DNA of 64,000 bases from Halostella salina (GCF_003675855.1 NZ_RCIH01000001.1:1-64000), one strand, 5' to 3'. Shown: positions 40,791 through 50,613, counted from the first letter of the stretch. Numbers and translations are program-made. The notes: generated by a model not told the origin, from the letters alone.

Positions 40791-42074
40791 TTACCGGCGG
40801 CTGATCACCCGTCGGAGGACGTTCCACACTCGTGACTGGCGTCGTCCGCTCGACTGGTCGGCTTCGAGTTCGTCACACCGGTCGCGTGCGGCCTGTCGCT
40901 CCCTCGCGAGCCGTTCGTTCTGCCGTTCGAGTTCGGTGAGACGTGCTTCTAATTCCGCTATCGTTTCCAGATGCGCTGCGTTTCGTTCCTGGAGGTCGAT
41001 GAGTGACGCCTCCCCCGCGGTCACATCACCGCCGATACCACTGGACTCGTCCGGTGGCTCACTGGCGTTCGTCGAATCGGGTTGGGGCTCCGACTCAGAC
41101 TGGGATCGACGAGCGTCTGTCTCCGCTCTCTCGCCTTGGGTCCCCGACTTCTGCCGTCCTGCCGGCTGGTAGTACTCGCTGGTGCCCGAGATCGCGCGTT
41201 CGACGGTCTTCTCGCCGTAGGTCGACCCGTCGCTGAAGTGCACGTCGTCCCACTTCGTACGGTGCAGTCCAGAACTCGTGAACAGGCGGTTCATCCGGGT
41301 CGCGTCCCCACCGGTCCAGAAGGCAAGCAACGAACACAGCGCCATGTCGGCCTCGGAGTGGCTGTCGTAGCCGCTCGTGTCGCCGCGCCACAGTCGATCG
41401 AACTTCGCGCCGTTTTTCGCCGCCTGAGCCCGTTCAAGCAGGGCCGCATCGGAGAGAGTCACTGCTGTCGATGGCTGTGGCTGTGCTGGTGACGTCGACT
41501 CGGGGTCGACGTTTGTCTCTTCGTCATCGGGCGCGATATGGTCCGTGTACACCGCCTCGAGTTCGCCGTCTCGCGCCTCGATGGATTCGGGCGTCCCCGC
41601 GACGTGGTCGCCGGTGACGGTGAAAAACCGTGCATCCTCGTATATCTCGACGCCCCCGCGTCGGTTTCGCTCCCCCGGGAGCGTCCCCCGGAGGAGGACG
41701 TGATACCCCGTTCCGGAGGGGCTGACTTCGGTGTAGGACGCAAGCGTCGAAATCACGGTCTTTGCCCACGCCTCGGGCCGACCGGTGTCGGAGTCACGAC
41801 AGCTATCGAGGTCGACGCCGACGAACGGGTCAGCGTCGGTGAACACGAATCCCAGGCCGTCTGCGATATCGGTTTCGAGGGCTGTCCGTGCGCTCTGGTA
41901 TGTCCCCCAGGTTTCGGGGTCAGTTGCCGAGGCGTACTGGCCGGTCGCGGGATCGATCGGAATCTTGGTCTCGGTGCCGTCGCGGGGCTGTGTACGCCAG
42001 CAGAGCCACTGGTCTCGGTCTCGCAGCACTTCGGGAATCGGTTCGGACGGGGAGGCTGGCTGTGTCGAGGTCAT
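40791..42074 (-). CDS. Phage NrS-1-type primase-polymerase (AEP)
   Basis: The 427-residue protein begins with RDRDQWLCWRTQPRDGTETKIP, an archaeo-eukaryotic-primase lead. The catalytic acidic DPFVGVDLDSCRD (about 85-97) and SPSGTGYHVLLRGTLPG with its His (about 119-135) follow. A second region carries FDRLWRGDTSGYDSHSEADM, the helicase-binding-like domain of NrS-1 polymerases. A C-terminal coiled coil (about 375-415: LIDLQERNAAHLETI, ERQNERLARERQ) follows. It probably primes replication of a plasmid or virus. ATG 42074 starts at MTSTQPAS. Confidence 0.78.
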   Translation of the reverse strand: MTSTQPASPSEPIPEVLRDRDQWLCWRTQPRDGTETKIPIDPATGQYASATDPETWGTYQSARTALETDIADGLGFVFTDADPFVGVDLDSCRDSDTGRPEAWAKTVISTLASYTEVSPSGTGYHVLLRGTLPGERNRRGGVEIYEDARFFTVTGDHVAGTPESIEARDGELEAVYTDHIAPDDEETNVDPESTSPAQPQPSTAVTLSDAALLERAQAAKNGAKFDRLWRGDTSGYDSHSEADMALCSLLAFWTGGDATRMNRLFTSSGLHRTKWDDVHFSDGSTYGEKTVERAISGTSEYYQPAGRQKSGTQGERAETDARRSQSESEPQPDSTNASEPPDESSGIGGDVTAGEASLIDLQERNAAHLETIAELEARLTELERQNERLARERQAARDRCDELEADQSSGRRQSRVWNVLRRVISRR

Positions 42075-42125
42075 TGTCGGTGGGCACACTCGCCCGTCGG
42101 GTGGGCGACAAACTGGCTTCTCCAT

Positions 42126-43092
42126 CGACGCCTTCCTGCTGATCTAGTCACGATCGTGGGGGTGTACATCGAGGCGATACGGGTCGATTCGCGCGGTGGC
42201 GCTTGACTGTTTCTACACCCCGCTTCTGTGGCGATAGCGCGGTTGTACGGGCCGTATCAGCTGTCTAGCGTTCGCTCCATCGATGTACATCTCCAGTATT
42301 CTCCGGACAGAAGCCCGCTGTAGGGTGATCGTATGGACTGGGTCGGGTTTGCGTTCGTCTGTCCGATACTGGACGGGATCCAGCCATCCTGAACCGCGCT
42401 GAGACGCCCCTACACTGCCAGTTTCAGGACCCGACCGTTTGTTATCTCGGGATTAGACAGGTTCGAGAGCGGATCCGAAATCGCCAGACAGAATCAGATT
42501 GTACAAGGTTCGAGTGCCGCCAGCTGGGGGTACCTCTCCAGATTAGTACATTTCGGGGGATCGGCGGTGATCCGCTATTCGGACGACAGGGTGGCGAGTG
42601 AGACCGTTTTCGGCTGTGTTGGACGTGCTGTCGGTTCGAATGACATATGGGAGAATCTGCGGATATCGGCCGTCTCAGGCCGATCGTACGGTGCATATTC
42701 GGTTTTTGGGGTGCTGTGTGTTGGTGCTATCGTTCGATAGTAACTGCGTGCTCTGATCGTCGTCTCCTATTCGAAGAGTGAGGTGCTGTTTCGGCGAATT
42801 TAGGGCGTTTCGCGGTTCGCGATCGATTTTGCAATCTGGCCGAGTTGGGATGCGAATACAGTCGAGTACACGGGGTGAGGCGTTAGATTAGTGCGGATGA
42901 GCAGGTTCTGTGTACGATACACACCGCGTCCGCACCTGACCTCGTACTCGGTAACGCCAGCCTGTCCGCAGCACGGACTTGCGTTGCCGATATCGCCACC
43001 CAACCACTTCCACCCCGGTACCCGGAGCTATATGCCGGATGCCGGCGTATCCATCCGTACACACGGACAAGCGACGCTTTCGGTGATCCCCG
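42126..43092. other. Non-coding region upstream of the primase-polymerase
   Basis: Nearly 970 nt with no convincing gene on either strand. It holds a palindrome ATCGGCC-GTCTCA-GGCCGAT (42665-42684) and several inverted words. The frame that appears open from 42891 has no gene-like features before 43093. A replication origin for the adjacent primase is a possible role but has no direct support. Confidence 0.45.
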
Positions 43093-43248
43093 ATGAACAC
43101 GAACACGGATTCGCTCGGCGACTGCCCGCGCTGCGAAACGACGCTGACCAGCCGGCACGTCCTCGTGGAGTACGAGACCGCCGCCGAAACGCGTCACTAC
43201 GCCGAGTGCCCGCAGTGTCGGGATGTTGTCCGGCCACAGACGGGGTAA
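43093..43248 (+). CDS. Small zinc-ribbon protein
   Basis: The 51-residue product has two CxxC knuckles, CPRCETTL (about 11-18) and CPQCRDVV (about 39-46), separated by a short beta hairpin. Such mini zinc ribbons are common in haloarchaea and may bind nucleic acids or proteins. It precedes a second small gene by 5 nt in another frame. The role is unknown. Confidence 0.65.
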   Translation: MNTNTDSLGDCPRCETTLTSRHVLVEYETAAETRHYAECPQCRDVVRPQTG

Positions 43249-43253
43249 CGGAC

Positions 43254-43655
43254 GTGCCTACCTTCGATGTCGACCGCGATCGGATCAACCTGTTTCACGT
43301 CGGTCCCGAGTACATCTTTTCGGAGTACTTCGAGGGGGACGAACTCTTCAGCGACCTCGAACCGTACTACGACGCTGACGAGTATCGATTCGCCGTGCCC
43401 GAGGCGGACATCGACGATGTCACGTCCCGACTCGAGGACGCCTACTACGACCCGGTCCTCGTCGAGGACCTCGAACCATACTGCGTCGTGAAGGAGAAGT
43501 ACACGAAACACGCGGACATCCTCCGGGAGTCGGTCGCAACCTGGGAGCGGCGCGGGAACCTGTTTTTCCTGCTTCCGGACGAACTCACGGTGAAGGAAGC
43601 GCTCGAAGACGGTGCCACACTGCTCGCAGACACGGAGTACGTCGTCGGACTGTAA
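43254..43655 (+). CDS. Hypothetical protein
   Basis: The 133-residue product, probably starting at GTG 43254, begins PTFDVDRDRINLFHVGPEYIF. It contains the acidic FEGDELFSDLEPYYDADEYRF and ends with LADTEYVVGL. It lies 5 nt after the zinc-ribbon gene and is probably co-transcribed. I do not recognise a family. No membrane segment is seen. Confidence 0.55.
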   Translation: MPTFDVDRDRINLFHVGPEYIFSEYFEGDELFSDLEPYYDADEYRFAVPEADIDDVTSRLEDAYYDPVLVEDLEPYCVVKEKYTKHADILRESVATWERRGNLFFLLPDELTVKEALEDGATLLADTEYVVGL

Positions 43656-43700
43656 CTGTGCTGATGAGCTGACACGCGAAGAGTTCCCTGTACGCACTGC

Positions 43701-43745
43701 TACCAGTCGTCGCCGATGCGTTCCGATGGATTCGATTCCTCGCTC
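43701..43745 (-). pseudogene. Possible 3' scrap of a sprT-like gene
   Basis: Minus-strand reading gives EESNPSERIGDDW and a stop. Nucleotides 43702-43720 are identical to the last bases of the SprT gene at 27750, where the C-terminus reads RERIGDDW. No start or active-site region precedes it. It is probably a recombination scar. Confidence 0.4.
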
Positions 43746-43804
43746 GTTTACCCGGCTGAACGGCGCTAGAACGGCTTTACTCGGTGCGGACCGTACCCAG
43801 TCCA

Positions 43805-44809
43805 ATGCCGATCAGGCCGAACGTCGTCGAACGACTGGTCTTGCTCCGCCTCAACCGGGGCCCGGCACCGATGCTCGACCTGTTCGGCGCGGCGGCCTTC
43901 GAATCGGTGTCCCTCGCGCTGGACCTGAACCGCTTCGAAGCGCTCGCGGCCGCCGAGGGTCCACTCGCCGCCGAAGCCCTCGCCGACCGCATCGACGCCC
44001 ACCCCGAGGGGACCACGGTACTGTGTGAGTTCCTGGTGGCCGAAGGATATCTGGCCACAGCGGGTGATGGCTACCGGCTCACCGGGATGACCGAAAAGTG
44101 GCTCCTCGACGACGTCAGGACGAACATGGGTCCGTGGCTCGCCTTCTGGAACGAACTCGTCTTCCCGTTCTGGGAGCGCGAACTCGAACCCGCGGTCAGA
44201 ACCGGCGAGCCCAGCCTGTCGATCTACGACTGGTTCGACGAGGAACCGGGTCGCTGGGCGGTCGCACAGGCGGGGTTCCGGGCGAGCGCGTCCCTGCTCG
44301 TCGAGGACGTAACGGAGGCGGTAACCGTTCCCGACGGGGCGACGCGGGTCCTCGATGTCGGGGGTGGCCACGGGCTGTACGCGATGGAGCACTGCCGACG
44401 CCATCCGGTGCTCTCGGCGACGATATGCGACCTGCAGGGGGCCGTCGATGCCGTCCGCGACGAGATCCCCGCGGATATCTCGGACCGCGTTCGGACGCGA
44501 GTGGGGGACTACCGAACCGACGACCTCGGTGACGGCTACGACCTCGCGCTGGTGTTCATTTTCATTCACGGGATGGCGATGAACGTTCCCCATATTCCCG
44601 GTTCGATATCCGATCGCTTCGGGGTGAACATCCGCGCTCTCCTACCCTGCCCGCCGGTGGAGCCACGCGGCACAGACGAGCGCGACGAGTCCGCTCACGG
44701 CGGCGACGGCGAACGCGACGCGATAGCCAAGCAGCGTGTACACGCGACTGCCAGCGACCGTCTCGCCCGTCCAGAAGACGTCAAGTGTCCATCCCATGAC
44801 GCCCGGTAG
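43805..44809 (+). pseudogene. Truncated SAM-dependent methyltransferase (O-methyltransferase type)
   Basis: The N-terminal dimerisation helices and winged helix (about 1-130) lead to the SAM motif TRVLDVGGGHGLYAMEHC (about 178-195), with Asp in motif II ATICDLQGAVDAV. YDLALVFIFIHGMAMN is the usual start of motif post-I. After about 44585 the family sequence stops, and the frame then runs antisense through the end of the MFS gene. The substrate-binding and C-terminal half is missing, so the gene is probably broken by a deletion. Start ATG 43805, with a TATA-like CTTTACT 27 nt upstream. Confidence 0.72.
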
Positions 44810-45934
44810 GACGGCCGCGCCGAGGAAGCTCATCCCGTTTATCGTCCCCGTCGCGGTCCCGGACCGCGCCGCCGTGTGGCGCTCCTTGATCACGGTGTAG
44901 GAGAGCGTGAACCCGCCCAGCAGGAACATGACGGCGAAAAAGACCACGCCGACGTACCACAGCGGCGGCGTCCCGAGGACGACGATGCTCGTGTACGCGA
45001 CGAAGTAGATCACGGCGGCGACGAGGATGATCCCGGTTCGCTCCTCCAGTCGGTCGGAGAGCCATCCGAGGATCGGCGACCCGAAGACGAGGCCGGCGTT
45101 GCCGACGAGCGTGTACAGCGACGCCGTCTGGACGGACACGTCGTAGGCCTGGACGACGTAGGGGACGCCCCACAGGCCCATGACGGTGAAGTTCATCCCC
45201 GCGGCGAAAAACAGCATCGCGCCCATGATCCAGGTGTCCCGTCTGTCGAACACCGCTTTGACGCCCTCAAACACCTCCGAGAAGGTCTGCTCGGCGGACT
45301 CGGGCGTTCCCTCGACGGCCGATAGCCCGGCGTCGGACGGCGTGTCCCGCACGAGGACAAACACCGCCGCGGTGAGCGCGAACCCGGTCACACCGACGCC
45401 CAGTAGTCCGTCGCGCCAGCCGACGGCCGCGACGAGGATGGCCAGCGGCGTCGCCGCGAGAAGCCCGCCGACCGCCGACGCCGAGAGCGTCAGCCCAGTC
45501 ACGGTCGCGAACTCGTCGCGCCGGTACCAGTTCGCGCAGTAGCGCAGCGTCGCGATGTAGATGACGCCGCCGCCGAGTCCGATGAGCAAGCGGGCGAGAA
45601 ATCCGGTGGCGTACGTGCCGGCGAACGAGAACCAGACGACGCCAAGCCCCATCACGGCCGAGCCGACCGTCGCGACACGACGCGTGCCCCATCGGTCGGC
45701 GAGGATCCCTGCAAACAGCTGCATCGGCGCGTAAACGTAGAAGAACGCCGAGTGGAGCAACCCGAGCTCCGCGCCCGTGGTGTCGAACACCCGGCTGAGG
45801 GTGTCCGCGAGGACGGCCGTCGAGACGCGGTGGAAGTTGACGAGGACGAACGCGCCGGCGAGCGCCGCCCAGCCGATCCACCGGCGCTTGGTCGGGTCGC
45901 TCCAGATGCCACGGACCATGTTATCGCGATTCAT
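44642..45934 (-). CDS. Major facilitator superfamily transporter
   Basis: The 430-residue protein has 12 predicted membrane helices. The loop 2-3 signature is GILADRWGTRRVATVG (about 67-82), and a related loop 8-9 motif is GWLSDRLEERTGIIL. MFS proteins move solutes by proton or ion coupling. The substrate is not predictable, though the layout resembles anion/carboxylate (phthalate- or glycerol-3-phosphate-type) transporters. ATG 45934 (MNRDNMVRG) was chosen; the longer upstream frame is not hydrophobic. Confidence 0.87.
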   Translation of the reverse strand: MNRDNMVRGIWSDPTKRRWIGWAALAGAFVLVNFHRVSTAVLADTLSRVFDTTGAELGLLHSAFFYVYAPMQLFAGILADRWGTRRVATVGSAVMGLGVVWFSFAGTYATGFLARLLIGLGGGVIYIATLRYCANWYRRDEFATVTGLTLSASAVGGLLAATPLAILVAAVGWRDGLLGVGVTGFALTAAVFVLVRDTPSDAGLSAVEGTPESAEQTFSEVFEGVKAVFDRRDTWIMGAMLFFAAGMNFTVMGLWGVPYVVQAYDVSVQTASLYTLVGNAGLVFGSPILGWLSDRLEERTGIILVAAVIYFVAYTSIVVLGTPPLWYVGVVFFAVMFLLGGFTLSYTVIKERHTAARSGTATGTINGMSFLGAAVLPGVMGWTLDVFWTGETVAGSRVYTLLGYRVAFAVAAVSGLVALVCAAWLHRRAG

Positions 45935-46141
45935 AATCACACTGTCGAATATAGATATCGGACAACTGGCGGGCCCCACCGCCCCCGACCGTGGAGTCCC
46001 TGCCTGTCGGCGGGTTGCTCTCGACCGTCGAACCGGCGGTATGCACCTCGTCACGACTGCCGCTATCGGGTCACAGCGGAGGTCTCTCGAAGAAATCCCC
46101 TTCTCCGCTCGGTGTTAGCTCGACGAGCTAGCCGGGGGCCG

Positions 46142-46696
46142 TCACCCGAGGAGGTATCGGGTCCAGGGGTACCGTTCGACCAGCGGCTGTCCGCCGACCT
46201 CGTACTGTTCGATGTACTGGTCGAGGCCGAGGATCCGGCCGGCACCGAACGCGGCGACGGCGAGGAACACGAGCATGTACGCGAAGTCCCCGTTGATGTA
46301 CCCGTGAGAGATCTCCCAGTTCCCGAGGTAGAACAGCAACATCATGAACGCGCCCCAGAACGCCGCCAGTCGGGTCAGCGCGCCCACGAGCAGGCCGAGG
46401 CCGATGAGTATCTCCCCCCACGGGACGGCGACGTTGACGAAGTCCACGAACCACGGCGTGTTCCCCATCGACACGAAGAGGTCGGCGACGGGGCTGTTGT
46501 TGGCCGGCGGCGCGTTCTGCAGGTAACCGGCCGCACCGAAACTCCCGGACAGCACCTTGTCGAACCCGCTCTGGAAGAACGCCAGCCCCATCATGAGACG
46601 GAGCGCGAGGATGAACCACACGCTCAGCGTGTGGAGCTTCCCTTCCGCCGTGAACCCCGCAACGGTGCTCCGTATCGTCACTTCTCGTGTGCTCAT
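46142..46696 (-). CDS. DoxX-family membrane protein
   Basis: The 184-residue protein has four membrane helices (about 27-48, 86-107, 112-133 and 140-160). It contains the DoxX motifs LRLMMGLAFFQSGFDKVL and VNVAVPWGEILIGLGLLVGALT. DoxX proteins are quinone-linked or thiosulfate-oxidation-related membrane proteins in some archaea; others have unknown roles. No catalytic partner such as DoxD is beside it. Its long loop (about 50-80) is external. Confidence 0.87.
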   Translation of the reverse strand: MSTREVTIRSTVAGFTAEGKLHTLSVWFILALRLMMGLAFFQSGFDKVLSGSFGAAGYLQNAPPANNSPVADLFVSMGNTPWFVDFVNVAVPWGEILIGLGLLVGALTRLAAFWGAFMMLLFYLGNWEISHGYINGDFAYMLVFLAVAAFGAGRILGLDQYIEQYEVGGQPLVERYPWTRYLLG

Positions 46697-47057
46697 GGTT
46701 CACCCATCGATGTCACATGGTAAATAGTATCCCCCTATCTGGCAGGTCGACCCTGTGGTCCCCAGCAGTGCGTTCTGTCCGGGGTCGGCGGGTTCGACTC
46801 CGACGGCGACCACCACGGACACCGCGACTGGACGGCGCTCGCGCTCGCCGGCCTCGCGCTGACGTGTATCGCCGCCGGTGCCGGGATCGCGCTGGTGTAG
46901 GCGACGCCCACTGCCCCGCGTCCGACCCGTCTCGGATACCCCTCACGTGTGTCGAGCAGGTGCCCCGGAGTGTCTATCAGCGCCGCGAATCGCTTCGCTG
47001 CCGGTCGGGGCACTCGACGGCGCGCGCCACCGCAGTCGCTCGGCGGTAAAAGAAGCG
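46697..47057. other. Gap with a possible small membrane-protein remnant
   Basis: On the + strand, 46783-46900 reads GVGGFDSDGDHHGHRDW, then an Ala/Leu-rich membrane helix, then a stop. No start precedes it. It looks like the C-terminal fragment of a small membrane protein. The rest is featureless. Confidence 0.35.
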
Positions 47058-47459
47058 CTAACACTCCGGGACCGGCTCGAACTGGAACCCCGTCGTTCCT
47101 GCTTCGTGAAGCGTGTACTCGATCCCGACACAGGGTTCACTAATATCGAGATCGGCGAACTCCGACGGATGAAGGTGCGCCACCTGGGTGCCGGTGTCGA
47201 TGTCGACCGAGTAGCGTCCCCGGGTTTCTACCGGATCGTCGACTCGGACCGTCGCCTGGTCGGCTGTCGTCCCGAGCCGGTAGGTCTCTCCGAACACCTC
47301 CTCGTCGTTTCGTTCGATGGCCACGTCGAGGGTGTGGGGTTCGTCTCGGTTGTTCCGGAGACGCAGCCAGGCGATCGTCTTTTTCGGTGGCCCGATGCGT
47401 CCGAGACACCCACTCGTAAGGGTGGCCACGCAGAGACCGAGCCAGATTCGCCGCCGCAT
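47058..47459 (-). CDS. Putative lipoprotein
   Basis: The 133-residue protein has an Arg-rich start (MRRRIW), a hydrophobic core and a lipobox TSGC (Cys about 18), as in exported haloarchaeal lipoproteins. The mature part is beta-rich (TIAWLRLRNNRDEPHTLDVAI). It is anchored outside the cell by lipid. The role is unknown. I rejected the longer start at 47546 because the upstream segment is not signal-like. It is monocistronic. Confidence 0.72.
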   Translation of the reverse strand: MRRRIWLGLCVATLTSGCLGRIGPPKKTIAWLRLRNNRDEPHTLDVAIERNDEEVFGETYRLGTTADQATVRVDDPVETRGRYSVDIDTGTQVAHLHPSEFADLDISEPCVGIEYTLHEAGTTGFQFEPVPEC

Positions 47460-47654
47460 ATGCGATCGGGCTTCCCGTAGACGTAAAAACGACAGGAAGA
47501 TTAAAACTATAGTTTGTGCTACGCTCCCTCCACGTAGCAGAACCACAATCTCGCCATCGGCGTCCCCCTTCGGGATGGGAATACACTCGACCGTACATCT
47601 CTCGGCGTGTTCGACGAGTGTCTGGCCGGTCCGGTGTTCAGTAGCGATTCAGTA

Positions 47655-48527
47655 CTACAGGTCGGCCCCGGCGAAGCGGTAGTATCCGACGGCAAACGGC
47701 ACGACGAGCCACGCTGCGAGGATCACGATACCGACCTCCGGGGAGAGGTAAAACGGGTCAGCGCCAGCGGCCGTGACATCGACGCCAGCGTCGGCCCCCA
47801 CGGGCTCGGTTCCGACCCCGCCCGTCAGGTCGGGCAACAGCGCGGTGACCGTCGAAAAGTACGCCGAAGAGGGAGATACCTGCATCACTGGGTACATCCA
47901 GTCTGGGAGTTCCGTGGGGAGAGTAAACCCCTCGACGACGTACACTACCCCCATCGGAACGACGTCCCAGAACAGCTCGAACACGACGAAAAAGCCGAGC
48001 GCGAGGGTCGTCGCACGCGAGGTCGACCCGGTCGTCGCCGAGAGGCCGACCATGATCCCGGCGTAGACGGCGACGAAGACCAGCGTAACGAGAACGAACA
48101 CGGTCGCACTGACGGCGTCGACGCTCCCGAGCAGCGCAGCCCCGACCCCGAGCCCGACGACGAGGCCGACACCTAGGCCGAACATCAGCACCGTCGCGCG
48201 CCCGAGAACCTTCCCGGCGAAGACGTTTGCCCGGTCGGTCGGCAGGGAGAGCAGCAGTTTGATGCTCCCGAGCTCACGCTCGCCTGCGAGGGACTTGTAA
48301 CAGACCACGATCGCGGCGATGGGAACGAACAGCCCCGTGATCCCGACGGTGAACAGCAGGAGTCCGTCGAACGTTGCGCCGCCCGACCCGCCGAAGAGCT
48401 CCGGAACCTCGACGTACGCGTACGTCGAAACGACCGAGAGCATGACGAACGTGCCGACGAGCGCCCAGAGGGCCCGCGACTGCACGGCGTCCCGGAAGTC
48501 CTTCTTCGCGACGACCAGCCAGGTCAT
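47655..48527 (-). CDS. ABC-2-type permease (NosY-like)
   Basis: The 290-residue protein has six membrane helices. It begins TWLVVAKKDFRDAVQSRALW, a typical start for NosY/ABC-2 permeases, and contains AGERELGSIKLLLSLP before helix 3. Its start overlaps the end of the ATPase gene by 4 nt, so the two form a transporter. Such systems export unknown substrates or insert copper. The gene has a close paralogue pair at 57-58 kb. Confidence 0.85.
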   Translation of the reverse strand: MTWLVVAKKDFRDAVQSRALWALVGTFVMLSVVSTYAYVEVPELFGGSGGATFDGLLLFTVGITGLFVPIAAIVVCYKSLAGERELGSIKLLLSLPTDRANVFAGKVLGRATVLMFGLGVGLVVGLGVGAALLGSVDAVSATVFVLVTLVFVAVYAGIMVGLSATTGSTSRATTLALGFFVVFELFWDVVPMGVVYVVEGFTLPTELPDWMYPVMQVSPSSAYFSTVTALLPDLTGGVGTEPVGADAGVDVTAAGADPFYLSPEVGIVILAAWLVVPFAVGYYRFAGADL

Positions 48528-49444
48528 GTCCGGACCTCCTGTTCGTCGTTGGTGTAGCGACCGAACAGGTCTTCGAGCGACGACTCGACAACTGAGAAGT
48601 CCTGAACGGGCGAAACGTCGGCATCGATCGCGTGTAGAACGGCGAACTTCGAGACGCCGTCGACGGTAACACGGAGCCTGTCACCGTCGATGGAGACGCT
48701 CCCGACCCCGTCGAGGGAAGCGACTTGCTCGACGACGGCCTCGCTGTGGTCGGCCACGTAGACGAACAGTGTTTCACCCGTCTCGGTCGAATCACGGAGG
48801 CCGTCGATCGTGTCGACGGCGACGAGCTGGCCGCGGTCGATGATAGCGACGCGGTCACACACCGCTTCGACCTGTTCCATCACGTGGCTGGAGAAGAACA
48901 CCGTCGTTCCGCGACTGTTCTCCTCGCGGATGATCTCGCGCATCTCCCGTGCGCCGTTGGGGTCCAGCCCGGTCGACGGCTCGTCGAGCACCAGCAGGTC
49001 GGGGTCGCCGGTCAGCGCCATCGCGAGCACGAGCCGCTGACGCATGCCCTTCGAGTAGCCGCCGGCCTTCCGGTCCGCAGCGTCGGCGATCCGAACCCGC
49101 TCGAGGAGCGCCGAGAGGTCCTCGTCCACCCCCTTCAACTCGCGCACGAACTCCAGGTGTTGACGGCCCGTGAGGCGGTCGTACACGTGGTAGGCGTCAG
49201 GGAGGACGCCGGTCCGTCGGCGGACCGCCCGGCCGTCCGCCTGTGCGTCGTGGCCGAGGACGCGTACGCTCCCGTCGGTGGGGCGGATGAAGTCCAGCAG
49301 GATGTCGATCGTCGTCGACTTCCCCGCGCCGTTCGGGCCGAGGAAGCCGAATATCTCGCCGTCCTCCACGCGGAGGTCCAGCCCATCGACGGCGCGGACG
49401 TCGCCGAACCGCTTCGTCAACCCCTCGATCTCAATCGCCGCCAT
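48524..49444 (-). CDS. ABC transporter ATP-binding protein (NosF-like)
   Basis: The 306-residue protein has Walker A GFLGPNGAGKSTT (about 34-46) and Q-loop GVLPDAYHVYDRLTG. The signature motif is GGYSKGMRQRLVLAMAL (about 130-146), Walker B is LLVLDEPSTGLDP and the switch His is in FFSSHVMEQ. The C-terminal about 80 residues form the accessory domain. It is followed by its permease with 4-nt overlap. It is strongly similar to the ATPase at 56270, so the two operons are paralogous. ATG 49444. Confidence 0.92.
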   Translation of the reverse strand: MAAIEIEGLTKRFGDVRAVDGLDLRVEDGEIFGFLGPNGAGKSTTIDILLDFIRPTDGSVRVLGHDAQADGRAVRRRTGVLPDAYHVYDRLTGRQHLEFVRELKGVDEDLSALLERVRIADAADRKAGGYSKGMRQRLVLAMALTGDPDLLVLDEPSTGLDPNGAREMREIIREENSRGTTVFFSSHVMEQVEAVCDRVAIIDRGQLVAVDTIDGLRDSTETGETLFVYVADHSEAVVEQVASLDGVGSVSIDGDRLRVTVDGVSKFAVLHAIDADVSPVQDFSVVESSLEDLFGRYTNDEQEVRT

Positions 49445-49656
49445 AGAGGGCACCTCGATAGCTCTCGGGGTCGGTCCAGCCGACTGTCGCAGTGGCGTCT
49501 CCCATAGCCTGCGTTGTGCATCCGCCGAGATAAGTATTGTTGTCTGATTGATATTTTGACAACGAGGCAACTCAAAGATGTTTGAGAGAGCAGTCCGTCA
49601 GATCGGATTCGGTCGGCAGGTATCGCTGTCGGGGTCTACCTCTCGCGGTGGGACCG

Positions 49657-50559
49657 CTACTCGGCAGTACGGAGCACAGGTGCGCTCCCGTTGGCCCCGT
49701 CGATAGAGAATCGCAGAGTGATATCGTCCAGCGTGACGGTGACTTCGAGTTCGATCGGGTCCGAAGCGACAGTTTCGGTCGTTATCACGTCGCCGACCGT
49801 GTACTCCCAGAGTTCCCACAGTGGGGTCGTCGGGAGCGCGACTCCCGCGTCCCAGAACGCCCCCATCGCTGCCGGGTGGAACGCGACCGCCGCCTCGACC
49901 GGGATGTGGACCGTGAACCAGCACTGCGGGCAGGCGCTCGTGTACGTATGAAGGGTTTTGTCACCGCGTTCGTGCGTCTCGATCCCCGTCTCGACGGGCC
50001 CGAAACACTCCGGGCAGACGTTTCCTCGAACCTGGACGTAGGTGCCCCAGATACGGTGGCCGAAGCTGTCGACGATCTCCCCCGGACTGCGGTTTCGTGC
50101 CTGACTCCGCGGGAAGTAGTCGGTGATCAGCGTCGAGTCACACGCAGTGCAACGGATCGTGAACTGTTCGGATTCGAGCGTCGCGACCAGTGAGGCCGCC
50201 TCGCAGAGTACGCAGACGCCGTCGACCTCCTGCCTCTCGAAGCTCGGCGAACTCTCGTACACGCCCGAGCGGACCGCACGCACGATCTTCCGACCGCTGT
50301 ACGTCAGCTGGTACCCCTCGGGCGTCTCGGTGACGAACTGGCCGACGAGCTTCCGGAGGTGGTAGGAGAACTGCGAGGTGCTCCCGATGTCGACCGCTTC
50401 GTAGAGTTCGGTAAACGATCGCGTCAGCCACTGCTCCCGCTGTGTCCGTTCGGCCTCGGCCAGAGTGAGGAGTATCTGGAGCCGGTTGTCGTTCCCGAGT
50501 GACCCGAGCGCGGCACCGATATCGGTATCGGCTCCGAGTTGATCGTCTGTTAAACCCAT
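49657..50559 (-). CDS. ArsR-like winged-helix regulator with zinc-binding C-terminal domain
   Basis: The 300-residue protein has an ArsR-type winged helix (about 15-95): IGAALGSLGNDNRLQILLTL, FTELYEAVDIGSTSQFSYHLRKL and LTYSGRKIVRAV. Cys pairs follow: VCVLCEAA (about 113-120), CTACDSTLI, VCPECFGP and CPQCWFTV, which likely bind zinc. The role is regulatory; it may control the adjacent NosFY-like operon. ATG 50559 is preferred because the upstream frame lies over a decayed, antisense fragment of a conjugation ATPase. Confidence 0.8.
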   Translation of the reverse strand: MGLTDDQLGADTDIGAALGSLGNDNRLQILLTLAEAERTQREQWLTRSFTELYEAVDIGSTSQFSYHLRKLVGQFVTETPEGYQLTYSGRKIVRAVRSGVYESSPSFERQEVDGVCVLCEAASLVATLESEQFTIRCTACDSTLITDYFPRSQARNRSPGEIVDSFGHRIWGTYVQVRGNVCPECFGPVETGIETHERGDKTLHTYTSACPQCWFTVHIPVEAAVAFHPAAMGAFWDAGVALPTTPLWELWEYTVGDVITTETVASDPIELEVTVTLDDITLRFSIDGANGSAPVLRTAE

Positions 50560-50613
50560 CTCGATCCCTCGTAGGATCCCGTCCGAGAAGAAGGGGACGG
50601 GCACGGTGCAGGG

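Noticed and set aside
42891-43253. An N-terminal extension of the gene at 43254
   Set aside because: The first 121 codons are without gene-like composition and overlap a better small zinc-ribbon gene in another frame.
44642-44809. The 3' part of the methyltransferase frame
   Set aside because: It runs antisense through the MFS gene and shows no methyltransferase sequence. The family match ends near 44585.
47058-47546. A longer start for the lipoprotein
   Set aside because: The extra 29 residues are not signal-like. ATG 47459 gives an Arg-rich start, hydrophobic core and lipobox.
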